A stretch of DNA of 64,000 bases from Gordius sp. MW1 (Eukaryota; Nematomorpha; Gordioida; Gordea; Gordiidae). The translations under genes and the position numbers were made by a program. The stretch spans positions 33,914,001 to 33,978,000 of the forward strand of contig OZ038526.1 in the NCBI GenBank assembly GCA_964036665.1, written 5' to 3'. Positions 32,015-44,229 of the stretch are shown here, in pieces (the first letter of the stretch is position 1; every line of letters starts with the position of its first letter). Under the pieces are notes generated by a model, which saw only the letters and a list, made by a program, of their open reading frames with translations, made no database searches and was not told where the DNA came from.

Positions 32015-33395
32015 CAGGCGCTTAGCCAAGGATCGGAGGGAAAAGAATTTTCCCTCACCTTGGCGAAATTTTAAATTTTTTTGATTAATAACTAAATTAA
32101 ATGGGTTAAAATATTATGGTTTAATGGCATAAAAGACTTTCAGACACTTATAAAACTGGACACATAATATATACATTTAATTTTATTAATTAATTTTTGA
32201 CCAAATGCATTGTAAAATTTTCGAATATGATTGTGAAAATTGTCATGGAAAAAACTTGATTGAACGTTTATTTCCCGTGGAAACACCAGACCGCCCCAAG
32301 GTGTAGATAACTAAGCGATTATGTTTTATATATTAATTAATTTCTTATGTAGTGACGTTAATTACGCCATACTTATATATCTCAATTGTTATAATAATTA
32401 TGGTTGACTTTTAAAGTTATTATTAAGCATTCAATATTAGAATAAATATTATTTATGGTTTCCTATCCTATCCTATCTATATATATATATCATTTTTAAT
32501 CCACTGATTAATAATGTCTAGATGATACCCTGTATTTGTTCAAAGATAAAGATCAAAACGTATCTTTAAATGTTATAAACAATGATGTAGGTAAGTGGCG
32601 TATACAAGGCCCCCCCCCTCAACTTAGTAAAAATTTAAAAAAATCATATAAATAAAATATTAATTAAATGAGTTAAAAATATTTAGTCATATATAAGACT
32701 CACTTATAAACACCATTAAAGATTTATATTTATTTTAAATTAAATTTTTGGCAAAAAGCTTTGACCACATTTTTTTGTCCTCTTAACACCACATGCATCA
32801 ATGATCGTAGTTATTTCATACTCAAGAGATTAGAAGCTTATTAAAAAAAATAGGCTGTCAAGACATCGATGGAATGAATTAGCAATATTAACTAATCATA
32901 GGTAATTCCAGGTGATATCTATAAATGACATTGCTGGGTAAATGAAAAATCAAATGACTATTTATTATAATGTTCCTGGTCCTATACAGAATTTAAACCT
33001 TTATCGTTTTTGTCTAAAATTTTCTGCTAGAACTTATCACGGTTTGACAACTAAATTGCCTGCCAAGGCCAGTCCAAACCCTTTAACTACCCAATTCACT
33101 AATGCTACCCTAATTTACGGGCCCAAAATGACCATTTTAAATTTCAAGCATTAATTTTGTCTTATTTTTGAATCTAGTAAATAAAAAGGTGACAAAAAAT
33201 GTAAACTATATAAATATCTCATTGTTATGGTGCCCGCCCAGGCCTACTTGAAGATCTTAATTTACGACCTGCCCGGCCCCTTGGTTGAGTGGGCCCAGCA
33301 GCGGGCCCGACCTTTGTTTTTTTATTTTTAACTACATGTCAAATTTATTTTTGGCAGCTTCCCCCCCCCTTGAGAAAATCCTGGCTAGGCGCCTG
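32015..33395. mobile_element. hAT-like DNA transposon, 1,381 bp, exact 8-bp target duplication
   Basis: Begins CAGGCGCTTAGCCAAGGATC and ends GAAAATCCTGGCTAGGCGCCTG, inverse terminal repeats starting with CAGGCGC. Flanked by identical TGCTAGTA (32007-32014 and 33396-33403). The 8-bp duplication and CA...TG ends fit the hAT superfamily. No transposase frame survives. A truncated paralogue is at 2531-3262. A poly-C shoulder lies just inside the right end, as in the shorter elements of the window. Confidence 0.8.
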
Positions 33396-33673
33396 TGCTA
33401 GTATAACACAAAATTTTCAATCAAGAATATAGGCAGATAATTAATTTGTGGCCTTAAAGTAGATAAAATTCAAAAAAATTGCCAAATCACTAAGCTATCT
33501 TGTTTTCTAAAAATATTTAATATATAATACAACATTTTCTCTGTATTGCTCCAATTTTTGCTACGACGTCAATTTTACACCTAAAACTGTTTTCTGCACT
33601 TTTCTTCCTTTTCTTTTCAATATTTGGAGCTGGAGGTTCTATATGAATATTAACTAATATAATATTAATTTAC

Positions 33674-33907
33674 CATTGTCCTTATTATTAGTAGAAGCTC
33701 TGAATACATGCTATCAGGGTTAATTGATAGATTTTCTCCAAACTTTATTGAGTCAAGACTAGACCATTGACTCCTAGGTTCTAAGGTAGGTCTTAAAAAG
33801 CCCATCACAGTAAAATAAGGCCAATAAAATGTGGTCAAACCACTTCCACTCTTAAGATTTTTGGTCTTATTCAACTCTTTCATGTATGTCTCTCTAAGAT
33901 TCTCCAT
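33674..33907 (-). CDS. Possible upstream exon of the kinase gene (uncertain)
   Basis: A minus-strand frame of 78 codons from an ATG at 33907, just after an in-frame TGA, to a donor ATG|GTAAAT at 33674. It includes SGLTTFYWPYFTVMGFLRPT and SIKFGENLSINPDSMYSELL. It ends in phase 0, compatible with the exon starting at 30971. I recognise no domain. Base composition and length look exon-like. It could equally be chance or transposon-derived. Confidence 0.25.
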
Positions 33908-33950
33908 CTTACTTTTATATCTTCACCTAAACTAATTAGCATTTTAAAAA

Positions 33951-35495
33951 TTTCGTATCCAAGCATTTTTATGTGATATGATTAAAAACTTGTTGGACCC
34001 AGAATAACTTGGGAAGAATATTCGTGTTAGGATTAAATTGATGAAAAGGGGGATTGGTCATTTAGAATATATTGGGGAGATTTTACTGGATGATAGGGGG
34101 CCGGGGAAAACCAACCTTCTCCCCGGTAAAATGTCGTATTATTAAACTAAAATCTCTCTTGTGTATAAACTTTATTTCTATTACACAAATACAACCAAGA
34201 ATAAATTAATTAATATCTAAAAGATATCCCCGTACTATCATAATGACTCAGGCATATTATCAGTGATACACAATCATATATGGGGATAAAATAAATAATA
34301 TCAGCGCGTCGGGGGGGGGATTTAATATGCGTACTAAACTTAATTAGAAAAGGAGAGACGTGTGGCGGCGGCGTCTATACCTTCTACAAACAAAGTAAAC
34401 ATCTGGCTTAGTCTTTGTATACTTGTATCTCCGGATACGCTAACTTCATTCTTCGTGTATGGGTACACGATATCTTTCCCTTTACCAAACTTGTATGCTC
34501 CCTCTGGGTGATGGGGGGGGGGGGGGGGGGGTGTGAAAAATTTTCCGGTCTTAACATTAAAAATATCAAACTAACTTCAATGAATTTACGCAGTATTTTC
34601 TTTTGAAGAATCCATGGCCAACGGGATTTACCTCATTTATGGCTTGTGGGACTTTTCATGTTCTTTTTCCCCGCTCTTTAAATTGTGATAAACTAATCCC
34701 TGCTCTCTGAATCCTAAACATTTTCTTGCAGTGCGTGTTGCCATCTGTTATCGGATACTCTTGTCCTATGATGCATCGTATTAATTATTTCCTGGTTGAA
34801 TAATTCCTGATTTCTTTAACCAGATGAAATTTAGATTTGTACAGGATGCGATTTTATATATGCTGAATAGGAATATCCGAGGGTGTGAATTTTGAACTTC
34901 TGTTATATCCTGAAAAATGAGAATAATACTAAAAAGAAGGTCGGCGCCAATTTCATATCCAAGCATTTCTATGTGATATGATTAAAAACTTGTTGGACCC
35001 AGAATAACTTGGGAAGAATATTCGTGGCAGGATTAAATTGATGAAAAGGGGGATAGGTCATTTAGAATATATTGGGGAGTTTTTAGAGATATATTGGGGA
35101 GATTTTACTGGATGATAGGGGGCCGGGGAAAACCAACCTTCTCCCCGGTAAAATGTCGTATTATTAAACTAAAATCTCTCTTGTGTATAAACTTTATTTC
35201 TATTACACAAATACAACCAAGAATAAATTAATTAATATCTAAAAGATATCCCCGTACTATCATAATGACTCAGGCATATTATCAGTGATACACAATCATA
35301 TATGGGGATAAAATAAATAATATCAGCGCGTCGGGGGGGGGGATTTAATATGCGTACTAAACTTAATTAGAAAAGGAGAGACGCGTGGCGGCGGCGTCTA
35401 TACCTTCTACAAACAAAGTAAACATCTGGCTTAGTCTTTGTATACTTGTATCTCCGGATACGCTAACTTCATTCTTCGTGTATGGGTACACGATA
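33951..35495 (-). mobile_element. Miniature LTR retrotransposon (TRIM-like) no. 3
   Basis: Direct repeats 33951-34472 and 34951-35495 are almost identical. The right copy carries an extra tandem duplication of about 23 bp near 35078. On the minus strand the first LTR is followed by a primer-binding-site-like TGGCGCCGACCTTC (34949-34936), and the second is preceded by a purine tract GGTAAAGGGAAAGA (34486-34473). The 478-bp interior has no Gag or Pol. Near-identity of the LTRs implies recent insertion. The outer target duplication could not be settled, and the LTR does not obviously start with TG. Confidence 0.8.
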
Positions 35496-35639
35496 GTTAT
35501 ATTATTACTTGAGACCAAATATTTTTTAACTAGTTTATCAAACTCTTCATTTTTTTATTATCCTTATATTCTTCATGGGATTTATCATATATCATTGGTA
35601 TATCCCGAATATCATTGATCAGATCGTAATTATGCTATA

Positions 35640-35880
35640 AACATATAAAATTATAAATAAAATACATAACATACCAAATTTAATTTTTTCACCATCGCGC
35701 GAAAAGTACAAAATGAGTTGTATCTTATTTTATTCGCTTTTTGCCGCGTGCGAAAATGATCGTCTGCGATTTCACTATGAACGCCTTCTATTTAATTACT
35801 ACATTTGTTATTTTCGTGCGAATTAATTCGCAATTCGCGCGTCATCACGAACGCGGGGTTAAACAAGTTTTTAAGCCTTA
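35640..35880. other. CpG-rich patch with palindrome
   Basis: CATCGCGCGAAAAG (35693), a perfect 14-bp palindrome GCGAATTAATTCGC (about 35819-35832), and CGCGCGTCATCACGAACGCGG stand out in AT-rich DNA. No frame or family was identified. Confidence 0.35.
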
Positions 35881-35986
35881 TTATTTTTTAAAATTATATT
35901 TAAGAACTTTATGTATCTGATCATATATGAATATATTTTTAAGGTAGGGCAAAAAAAACTAGTTTGGATTATGCTAGGGTATAACC

Positions 35987-37045
35987 TAGAGAACTGCAAA
36001 GTCACTTTTATTCAACCCAAACCCGACCCGACCCGAAATCATTTTCAAATTTTCTACCCGGACCCGACCTGACCCGAAATCATTTTCAAATTTTCTACCC
36101 GGACCCGACCCAAAATCTTTTTCAAATTTCCTACCCGAACCCGACCCGAAAGCATTTTAAAAACTTCAACCCGAACCCGACCCGAAAAATTATTAAAACA
36201 AATTACTTTCGAGCGCGAAAATTGCTGTGTGTAAGATTAAATCGACTAATAAAAGCCATGATGATTTGTATTCTTTAAAGGGGATGGTGAAAAAAAAACT
36301 AATATTTATTTATCTATATTTAGTTTCCTAACCAGTAAACTGCTCATATGTTATAGACTTGAGACAACTATTTAACATCCATTTATTGTTATTATAAAAC
36401 CATGATTATATAGCGGATTATAATCAATATAGTAAATATGATGAAATTTATAGTGACTGTTCAAATGTTTTAAGTGCAATTTAAGATAAATTCATTTGAT
36501 ATGAAACTTAAAAATAATTATAAGTTATTATAAAAAAAATTGCACATGAAACATTTATAAAATTATAACTTACTTTTAAGTTGGCTTTTGAATATGTATT
36601 AAATATTTAAATTAACGGTGAGGATTAGCCAAAACTTCACGGTTAACACTAAAAAATTTAAAATATAACTTTATTGAAATAATTTACCTTTTAATAGTCC
36701 ATTAAAAACAGGAGTAATTTATGTAGTTTGAATTAGTGATGAGAATTAGCTAGCACTTCAGAGTTGGGAGTTTTAAAATTTAAAAAAAGAGGAAGAGAAT
36801 TAAATGAATGAATGATTCAAATTAGTTGTGCATTTTGATATTTAAAAACACTCTTTACTTAGCAATTAATATTAATTAAAAAAAATAGGTCTCGCGTGTT
36901 TTTTACAATGTATAAACCTTAGACCCGACTCTATAAATTTGACCCGACCCGACCCGAAAGCATTTTCAAGTTTTCTACCCGGACCCGAAATCATTTTCAA
37001 ATTTTCTAGGTCGGGTCCGGGTCGGGTCACCCGTGCAGTTCTCTA
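35987..37045. mobile_element. Inverted-repeat element with CCCGACCCG minisatellite arms
   Basis: Ends TAGAGAACTGCA (35987-35998) and TGCAGTTCTCTA (37034-37045) are exact inverses. Near the left end a unit of about 38 bp (ACCCGACCCGAAATCATTTT, CAAATTTTCTACCCGG) repeats about four times (36017-36190). Near the right end two more units and an inverse copy occur (36920-37030). The core is AT-rich and non-coding. Flanks GTATAACC and GTAACCTT are at best an imperfect duplication. Confidence 0.65.
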
Positions 37046-37197
37046 GTAACCTTATATTTCGTGTTTAATATTCGACATACTGTGTTAAAACATCTTTAAA
37101 TAAATTTCTTATTGATAGCGTTTAAACATGACCATTTTATAGTTAGTATAAATAAAATATATGCGGCCAAACTTCCATTGGCCTTCTTGGATGGTGG

Positions 37198-37628
37198 CAT
37201 AGACTAGATAGACGGCTCATTAACGCTCAAAACGTGTACCCTTTTTTCCATCATTTAATGTTAACATGTTAAAGTGGTGATTATATAGATATTAGTATTT
37301 TTTGCGAATTAAATAATCTTAAAGTAAATAAAAATTGAATTGGTTAGATATCAAAAACAGCATTCTAAAATAAATATCATTTACACAGTAATATAACAAT
37401 TTAAAATGTAAAAAACTGGGATGAAAGTTTGTTTAATAATATAGCGCCATCTATCTTTTGTATAATATCAATTTACTTAAGTTCGTTCCAATAGGGTAGG
37501 TAAATTGACTGTTTTATCGAAAAATGACATAATTGAAATACACAAGTTGTTGTTTTCAAAATGGAGGAAAATTTGACACACAATTTACCATATTTAACAT
37601 ATGGTATGAGCAGTCTATCTAGTCTATG
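37198..37628. mobile_element. Inverted-repeat element, 431 bp, 8-bp duplication
   Basis: Ends CATAGACTAGATAGACGGCT and AGTCTATCTAGTCTATG are inverse repeats (CATAGACTAGATAGAC shared). Flanks GATGGTGG (37190-37197) and GATTGTGG (37629-37636) match at 7 of 8. The interior has no coding frame. This is a third terminal-repeat family with an 8-bp duplication in this window. Confidence 0.7.
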
Positions 37629-38239
37629 GATTGTGGTCAATATATATGCAAGATGATTTAGACGGTAAAAATTATAACCCTTTATTCAAAAAAATTTTCC
37701 AATTATTATATTTGGCCATTGTTAATAAATGCAACTTTAATTTAGGTCCACTAATACCAATAATAGATGATATTTCATTGAGTTCTATTCAAAATCTCTA
37801 TAGGAATTAAAAAGTTTAAACACATGTATTTAGATTTGTTAAACATAAGTTAGCACATTGATGACGATTAATAAAATTTCAAACAAAATATTTTTCGACC
37901 CCTCTAGCCTATGCCTACTCAAAATGCGATTCACAAAGGATTTAAAATGGATCCTGCATTTGCCAGAAAATAATTATAGAAATAAATAGCGCTGGGATAT
38001 TTTGAAAGAACATAATGTATAGGGGCTGGGTCATTTAACACGTTTAAGTTTTTTAGAAGTACTGAATGTTTTTAAGCCTGGAATAAATTTTATGATATCC
38101 TCAAAAATTTACTGTAAGCAATGCATTTGTTTTGTAGTGGGGATGTTTAATGAAATATAACTTAATCTTAAGTTTAATTAAATTAATAAATTTTTACACA
38201 ATTTAATTATGATTTATATAGATTAATACAAATTTGTAA

Positions 38240-38422
38240 TCCAATTGGATAGGACAGGACGGAAGGAAGCAAAATAAAAGTCTTTTACAGGAGCTTAATA
38301 AAGCCATTAATAACCCGTATAAGTTTCCACAGCAATTATGAAAAAATCACAAGTTGGAGAGGACGGACGGACGGACGGACAACCAGGAATTAGCCCATAA
38401 ATTGCATAGCAATTAATAAATT
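38240..38422 (-). repeat. Dispersed ~190-bp repeat (ATTGCTATGCAAT family)
   Basis: Read on the minus strand, it starts TAATTGCTATGCAATTTATG, then a GTCCGTCC microsatellite, ACTTGTGATTTTTTC, CTTATACGGG and GTAAAAGACTTTTATTTTGC, in the order of the plus-strand copies at 50978 and 54943. The (GGAC)n run differs in length between copies. Confidence 0.65.
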
Positions 38423-38768
38423 TTAAATTGGCTTATTCTATTTTCGATTTTTTTTCATATAAATAAAATTATTTCAAATTATATCAATAATAGGAGCAAA
38501 CGTTTAACATCTTTCATGCTAGTGTAAAAGTAGTATTGACATAAAAATTTTAACTGATAGGCCGCGGTATAAATCTAAATGTTTAGCATATTGAGGTGTT
38601 CATATTCTCATATGTCTTCTTCATACTTCATAGTTTTTGGTTCCACTTTACAAATATTATTATTGTACAGCAACTCAACTTTAATCTAACAAAATCATGG
38701 CATAAAATTAAAAACTAAATTTTAAAAACTTTCTACGGTCCCCCCCCCCTCAAAAAATTGGCTAGAGA

Positions 38769-39734
38769 CAGGCGCGTAGCCAGGATTTTCTCCGGGGGGG
38801 GGGGAATTTCCAGAAAAATCTTATAACTTTTTTATTTCAACATTAAAATTATAAAATCTGGTATAAAATAAAGAAAGTCATCATAAAATAATTTCATATT
38901 TTCTTTTTCCCAGCGTCATCTGGAGTAGGAGCTAATTCCCCATAAATCGCTAATAAAAGTGTCAATCCATTTAATCTATTCAAACGTCATGAAGTTTTAA
39001 TTGAAATGTTGTCAGAAATGGAAGAGAAACCAAAAAATGAGAATTGAAGCAAGCTGGTAAGATCACGATGTTGCAACAGAAGCTGCAACTTGCTCACTTC
39101 TCTACGACAATCTGAATATATTATGCAAGCAATTGCAAAAAAAGGACCTAGATCTTCAGCAAGTCGGATAGTTAGCAGAAACTTTAGTAATAGTAGTCGA
39201 ACCTAAGGCTAAGTTGTATGATTTTGAACTTAAGAAACCTCGATATGCAAAGAAAATGAACGATTTTTGGACAAGAAACAAGTTTTGTCAAAATTCCAAA
39301 TAATATTTCCTTCGAATTCTTTGACTGTATTGCCAGAAACGCGAACGAAAAAATTATAGAAGGATTTCGTCCAAAGAATCCCTTGGACGCCTAATCAGAT
39401 TATAAAATATTGTAACCCCAACATCACAATTCTTCTTTACCTATTAGCTTTTATATAAGAAATAATATGTCCAAAAATGGATTAAATGGATTGGCCCTTT
39501 TTATAGCATTTTTATTTCAACATTAAAATTAAAAAAAGAAAGTCTTTATAAAATAATTTTATATTTTCTTTTTCCCAGCGATAATATCTCAAGAACTTCA
39601 TCTGGATTTGGAGCCATTTTCCCATTAATTGCAAATTAATAAGTGTCTTACTTGGTCAGTTACGTTGTGCACAACCATAAAATATATAAACATTAGATCT
39701 AGAAAAAAAAAATTTCGGGGCATTTACGCCACTG
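38769..39734 (+). mobile_element. hAT-like element, 966 bp, exact 8-bp duplication, transposase relic
   Basis: Begins CAGGCGCGTAGCCAGGATTT and ends GCATTTACGCCACTG. Flanked by identical GCTAGAGA (38761-38768 and 39735-39742). Words in a decayed plus-strand frame near 39080-39170 (CSLLYDNLNILCKQLQKKDL) resemble the end of a hAT transposase, with stops nearby. About 110 bp just inside the left end are repeated near the right (38825-38930 and 39500-39600, sharing TTTTTATTTCAACATTAAAA and TATTTTCTTTTTCCCAGCG). The element is dead. Confidence 0.7.
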
Positions 39735-39744
39735 GCTAGAGACA

Positions 39745-41215
39745 TTTTTATCATTTTAAAAATCAGACAACATTACCAGATTTTGTAATCCTATGGCATG
39801 TGCTTATTTGTCTTTTACAACAGACCACTTTAGTATTTAAAAAACAATAGGTCTAACCTTTAAAAAACCTCTTTATTGATATTTTATGTTATGAATGTGA
39901 CAATAAAATGTTCAGGATTAATGCAATACTATTGAGAATCCTTAAAAATAGATTTTTAAATCATCCAGAATGTTTGAAGGATAGTAAAAAGTAATATTAG
40001 ATGTCAATATAAAACTATCAGAAACATCAAAAAACGGACGTAGTGAAGGAAAAATACCATCTCCAATCGTCAAACCCCCCCCCCCCCACCTTATTTTTAA
40101 AATACTTCGTTCGAGTTTTTTAAACAAATTTATTATTTTTAAACTAAATTATGCTCTAGTCTAGGCTCTAATAAACAAAATACAAATTTTCTCACAATCA
40201 AGGGATCTTTCAAAAATTACTTTTATATCCTGCCCTACAAAAAGCCTTAATAATTTGTGCCTGTTAAAACCGAACCAAAGGAAATTATGTTGTCACTTTC
40301 GTAAACGCATTTAACATACAAAAATTCATCTTGAACAATGTTATAAAATCCAACTTTTTCATATGACCTAACTTTTTCAATGATCTTTACATAAACCAAA
40401 ACTTAATTCTCTATACAAATTTACTATGCGTAAGCATAAATCAGCTGTATGTTAATTACCCTAACCCACATTGACCAAAAACGGGAGAGTTAATTTGTGA
40501 TCCATTTACATTCTCCAGTGTTTTCACGTCACTCATAGTTGGAAGCTCATTCAAAATTTGCCAACCTCACCGCCGTGGGATCGGGTGACCTAGGTGCAAA
40601 ATTGTCACGCAACCTCCATTAATTACCATTCCCATAATTATGCATATTATTACTTTTATATTCCGCGCGATGCATATTTTTTAAAACGAGGCCAATTTAT
40701 AAAGGGGTGCGCGCAATAATTTAATTAGCCGAGGTAGTAGTTAGTATGACAATTTATATTTGACATTTGTCGAGGAGCAATTGGCACGTATGTACATCTT
40801 GTAAGTGAAAGAAAGTATTCAATTTTGACATTCACAAATGCGCTATTAAAGGGAATATAAATTTGTAATGTTTATGCGGGTAGCCATTGAGGGAGAGGCA
40901 AAAAATTTCGTAATTAAATATAAAAGAATTTTTAGTTCTTTTGAATCCTTGGCCTATAACGTGCCGACTTAAAAAAAATATAAAATCTTTAAATGGAATA
41001 TAAAGAAAGTAGAGAGGGGTGGGTAGGTATGTTTTTTTAAAACAACTAATTGAGGGTAAGGGCAGGTTTATTTAAAAGAATATTGGGGTCGATTATATCC
41101 CAATTGCTAATGAGCTTTTGAATGGTGGCCTAGCTAGAGTTTTACCCTTGGGTGGGGCGAGCATTATTATCAATCAAGTGGGAAGTGGGTAAACGGCGGC
41201 TGAAATATTTTTCCT
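39745..41215. other. Intergenic DNA, no gene recognised
   Basis: AT-rich, with a poly-C run at 40076-40087. A slightly CpG-richer patch at about 40560-40740 shows no frame or repeat ends. Confidence 0.35.
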
Positions 41216-41220
41216 ATACC

Positions 41221-41393
41221 CGTGGGCGTAGTCAAAAGGGGGGGGGGGCAGGGAGGGTCGGCTGCCCCCTCTAAATCCAAAAATTTGTTGAAATTTATTA
41301 AAATAATGGCTAAAATTTCAAAAAATAATCATTTTGCCCCTCCCTAAGTTATTATTGCCTCCCCCTTTAATTCCAATGATGGCTACACCCATG
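41221..41393. mobile_element. Short inverted-repeat element (CATGGGCGTAGCC family)
   Basis: Ends CGTGGGCGTAGTCA and TGGCTACACCCATG, with G-tract shoulders and the family core (AAAATAATGGCTAAAATTTC). Flanks CCTATACC and CCTCTAAA agree at only 5 of 8, so this is an older copy. Confidence 0.6.
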
Positions 41394-42549
41394 CCTCTAA
41401 ACCTGTTTGCCAAATTAAATGGTCAATTGCTCTATTATGTATTTTCTCCCCATTTACCTATGCAGACATAAAATTGCTTGAATGTGTACCCTATCAATCA
41501 TTATCAATACTATGTGTCCAATTCCAATCAGCTCAGGTCTTTCCACTTTAGTTTGCCTATAACTCGCACCTTAATCAAGCCAATTCCTAGCAAAAATTAT
41601 TTTCCCATATAATTTAGAAAAACATATTGTAAAAATGGCAATATGTAAAAAATGACTATATAAAGGGTAAATAAAAAAGATTTTTATAAATAAAAAATGG
41701 AGCAGGTGTAATGACAAAGAATATTTTGATTTTTGTAAAATTATACAATTGATAAAACTATTAAAAACGACTATGTATAAAATTATAAGGTGGTGCATCC
41801 ACTCTTTTAGCATATCTAGCCACAACAAAAATAGAAAGTCTATGTGGTTGAATTTTTTAAGTCGCAATTATATCAGGAACACCGGCGGGGACATTTAAAA
41901 GTTCATAAAAACTGCCCATTGAAAGAAGTTATTGTATATTTTAGAATAATAAAATTTTGTTATTGTAAATAAAACCACTGGAATACAATGTAAAAATATA
42001 ATATACGAGTGATGGTTTAAATATTATTACCACTTTTTACCTATATATGAAAAGTAGAACTAGTCCCTTAAAAAGTTGCATTTAGGGACGGGTTTTATTC
42101 GATTTTGCAAATAAAGTTACAAAATCTTGGGAAAACCCTTTAGCCAAATCTTGTCCAATAGTGCCCTGCCTAGTCTGAAAGACATAAAGCCCTTCCCTCT
42201 GTATATAATTATTTTTTGCACTGAATTGTAAACAAAGAATCGTTTTTTTATATAAAAACACACGTTTCAAATGGCGATTATAACATTAAAAATAAATATA
42301 AAAAACGCCGAAAGCTTATATTTCTTCTGAAGTAACATTATACGATTTGAAGCTAGATTCCTATCCGTATTTAATTTAATTTAAATTATTTACAAATAGC
42401 AATTAATTTTGTTTTAAATTTATAAGACGAATTTGATTAGAAATATAATACTTGGATAAAAATTAGGATTATTAAAATGTTGAGTGGGTCAGGCTAAAAT
42501 AAAGGATTTACTTCAAGTTCGGGTCGTTCTCAGATGACTTTAACTGTGA

Positions 42550-43015
<466 letters not shown>

Positions 43016-43481
43016 TTTTACCTAAATAATTTAAATTGGGTCAAAAATTTAGCTTGGGGGGGGGGCCAGAGAGCCCAGATTTTGCGGCCCACTTTAGCTA
43101 AGCCACTGTGTTTAATTAATATAAGTTTGTGAAGTTTTGGCAGAAAACCATTTTATTCTAATTCGGACCCCAAAATAAAATTTTAATTTTTTTTGTGAAA
43201 TCTCAAAATTTTGCTTTTTCCGTTAAAGATACTGAAATGAAATAAATGCAACAACAAAAAATTTTGCGTAAGCTAATTTATTAATGCGTCTTTATACCGC
43301 AGTAAATTTGGTCTAAACGTTAATAAAAAAATCATTGTTTTTTAATTAAACTGGAGGCGAAACCATACTCGAAAATTCCTTAAATACACATTTTCATATT
43401 ATTTTTTTTTTAAACTAATAGAAGTTTATTTCTAAATAATTGTGTTTGATACGTTTACATGCTATTAAAAAGTCCTGTGTT

Positions 43482-43639
43482 CATGGGCGTAGCTAGCATT
43501 TAAAATTAAGGGGGGCACTAATGATTTATGGAAGGGCAAAATAATTATTTTTTAAAATTAGCTATATATTTAATAAAATTTGACACATTTTTTGATTAAA
43601 GGGGGGTAGTTACCCCTCCCCCACATTGCTACGCCCATG
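43482..43639. mobile_element. Short inverted-repeat element with 8-bp duplication
   Basis: Ends CATGGGCGTAGCTAGCATT and TTGCTACGCCCATG. Flanks CCTGTGTT (43474-43481) and CATGTGTT (43640-43647), 7 of 8 identical. It has G- and C-rich shoulders and an AT-rich core. Non-coding. Confidence 0.75.
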
Positions 43640-44031
43640 CATGTGTTCGCAGTTTGTTTCCCAGTCTCTATTAAATCAATTATAATTTGAAAATATAATT
43701 AAAACACCAATCAGAAAAGTGCCAAGACATTGGAACGCGCATTCTTCCTCCATTCATATTAAAACAACCACAAATATAGGAGAGAGTAAAAAATTTTACG
43801 CCCTTGCGACACAATTTCCTGCTTGGTGACATTAATATTCTCGGTATATGGTCGGAACGCGACAATTAATTAACATATTTAAAATGTGTTCAAGGATAAG
43901 TTATTCCCCGTTTACGGTCAGGTTGTATAACCAAGGACGGATTAAAATGCTTTGTTTCTCCAATAGAGTTTATTAGCAAAATCATTGATTGATTTAGTAT
44001 TTTTTTAAGCATATTTTAATACAAATGAACT

Positions 44032-44195
44032 CATGGGCGTACCAGCATTTGAATTAGAGGGGAGCAATAATAATTTAGGGAGGACGAAAATGATAATTCA
44101 TAAAAATTTTAGCTAAAATTATATCGAATTTTAACGAGTTTTTAAATTTAGAGAGGGGCAGCCGCCCATCCTTGCCTCCCCCTGGCTTGAGCCTG
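44032..44195. mobile_element. Short inverted-repeat element, right end degraded
   Basis: Left end CATGGGCGTACCAGCATTTG and the family core AAAATTTTAGCTAAAATTAT. Right end CCCCTGGCTTGAGCCTG is mutated. No flanking duplication remains. Confidence 0.55.
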
Positions 44196-44229
44196 AAAAG
44201 TGATTTTAGTGTAATTTAAAATAAGGTTT

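Noticed and set aside
35385-35618. 77-codon frame starting in the LTR
   Set aside because: The first half repeats in the paired LTR and the rest is AT-rich flank, so it is a chance frame in a mini LTR element.
41571-41867. 98-codon hydrophobic minus-strand frame
   Set aside because: Low-complexity Phe/Leu/Ile translation of AT-rich DNA with no homology words or splice context.
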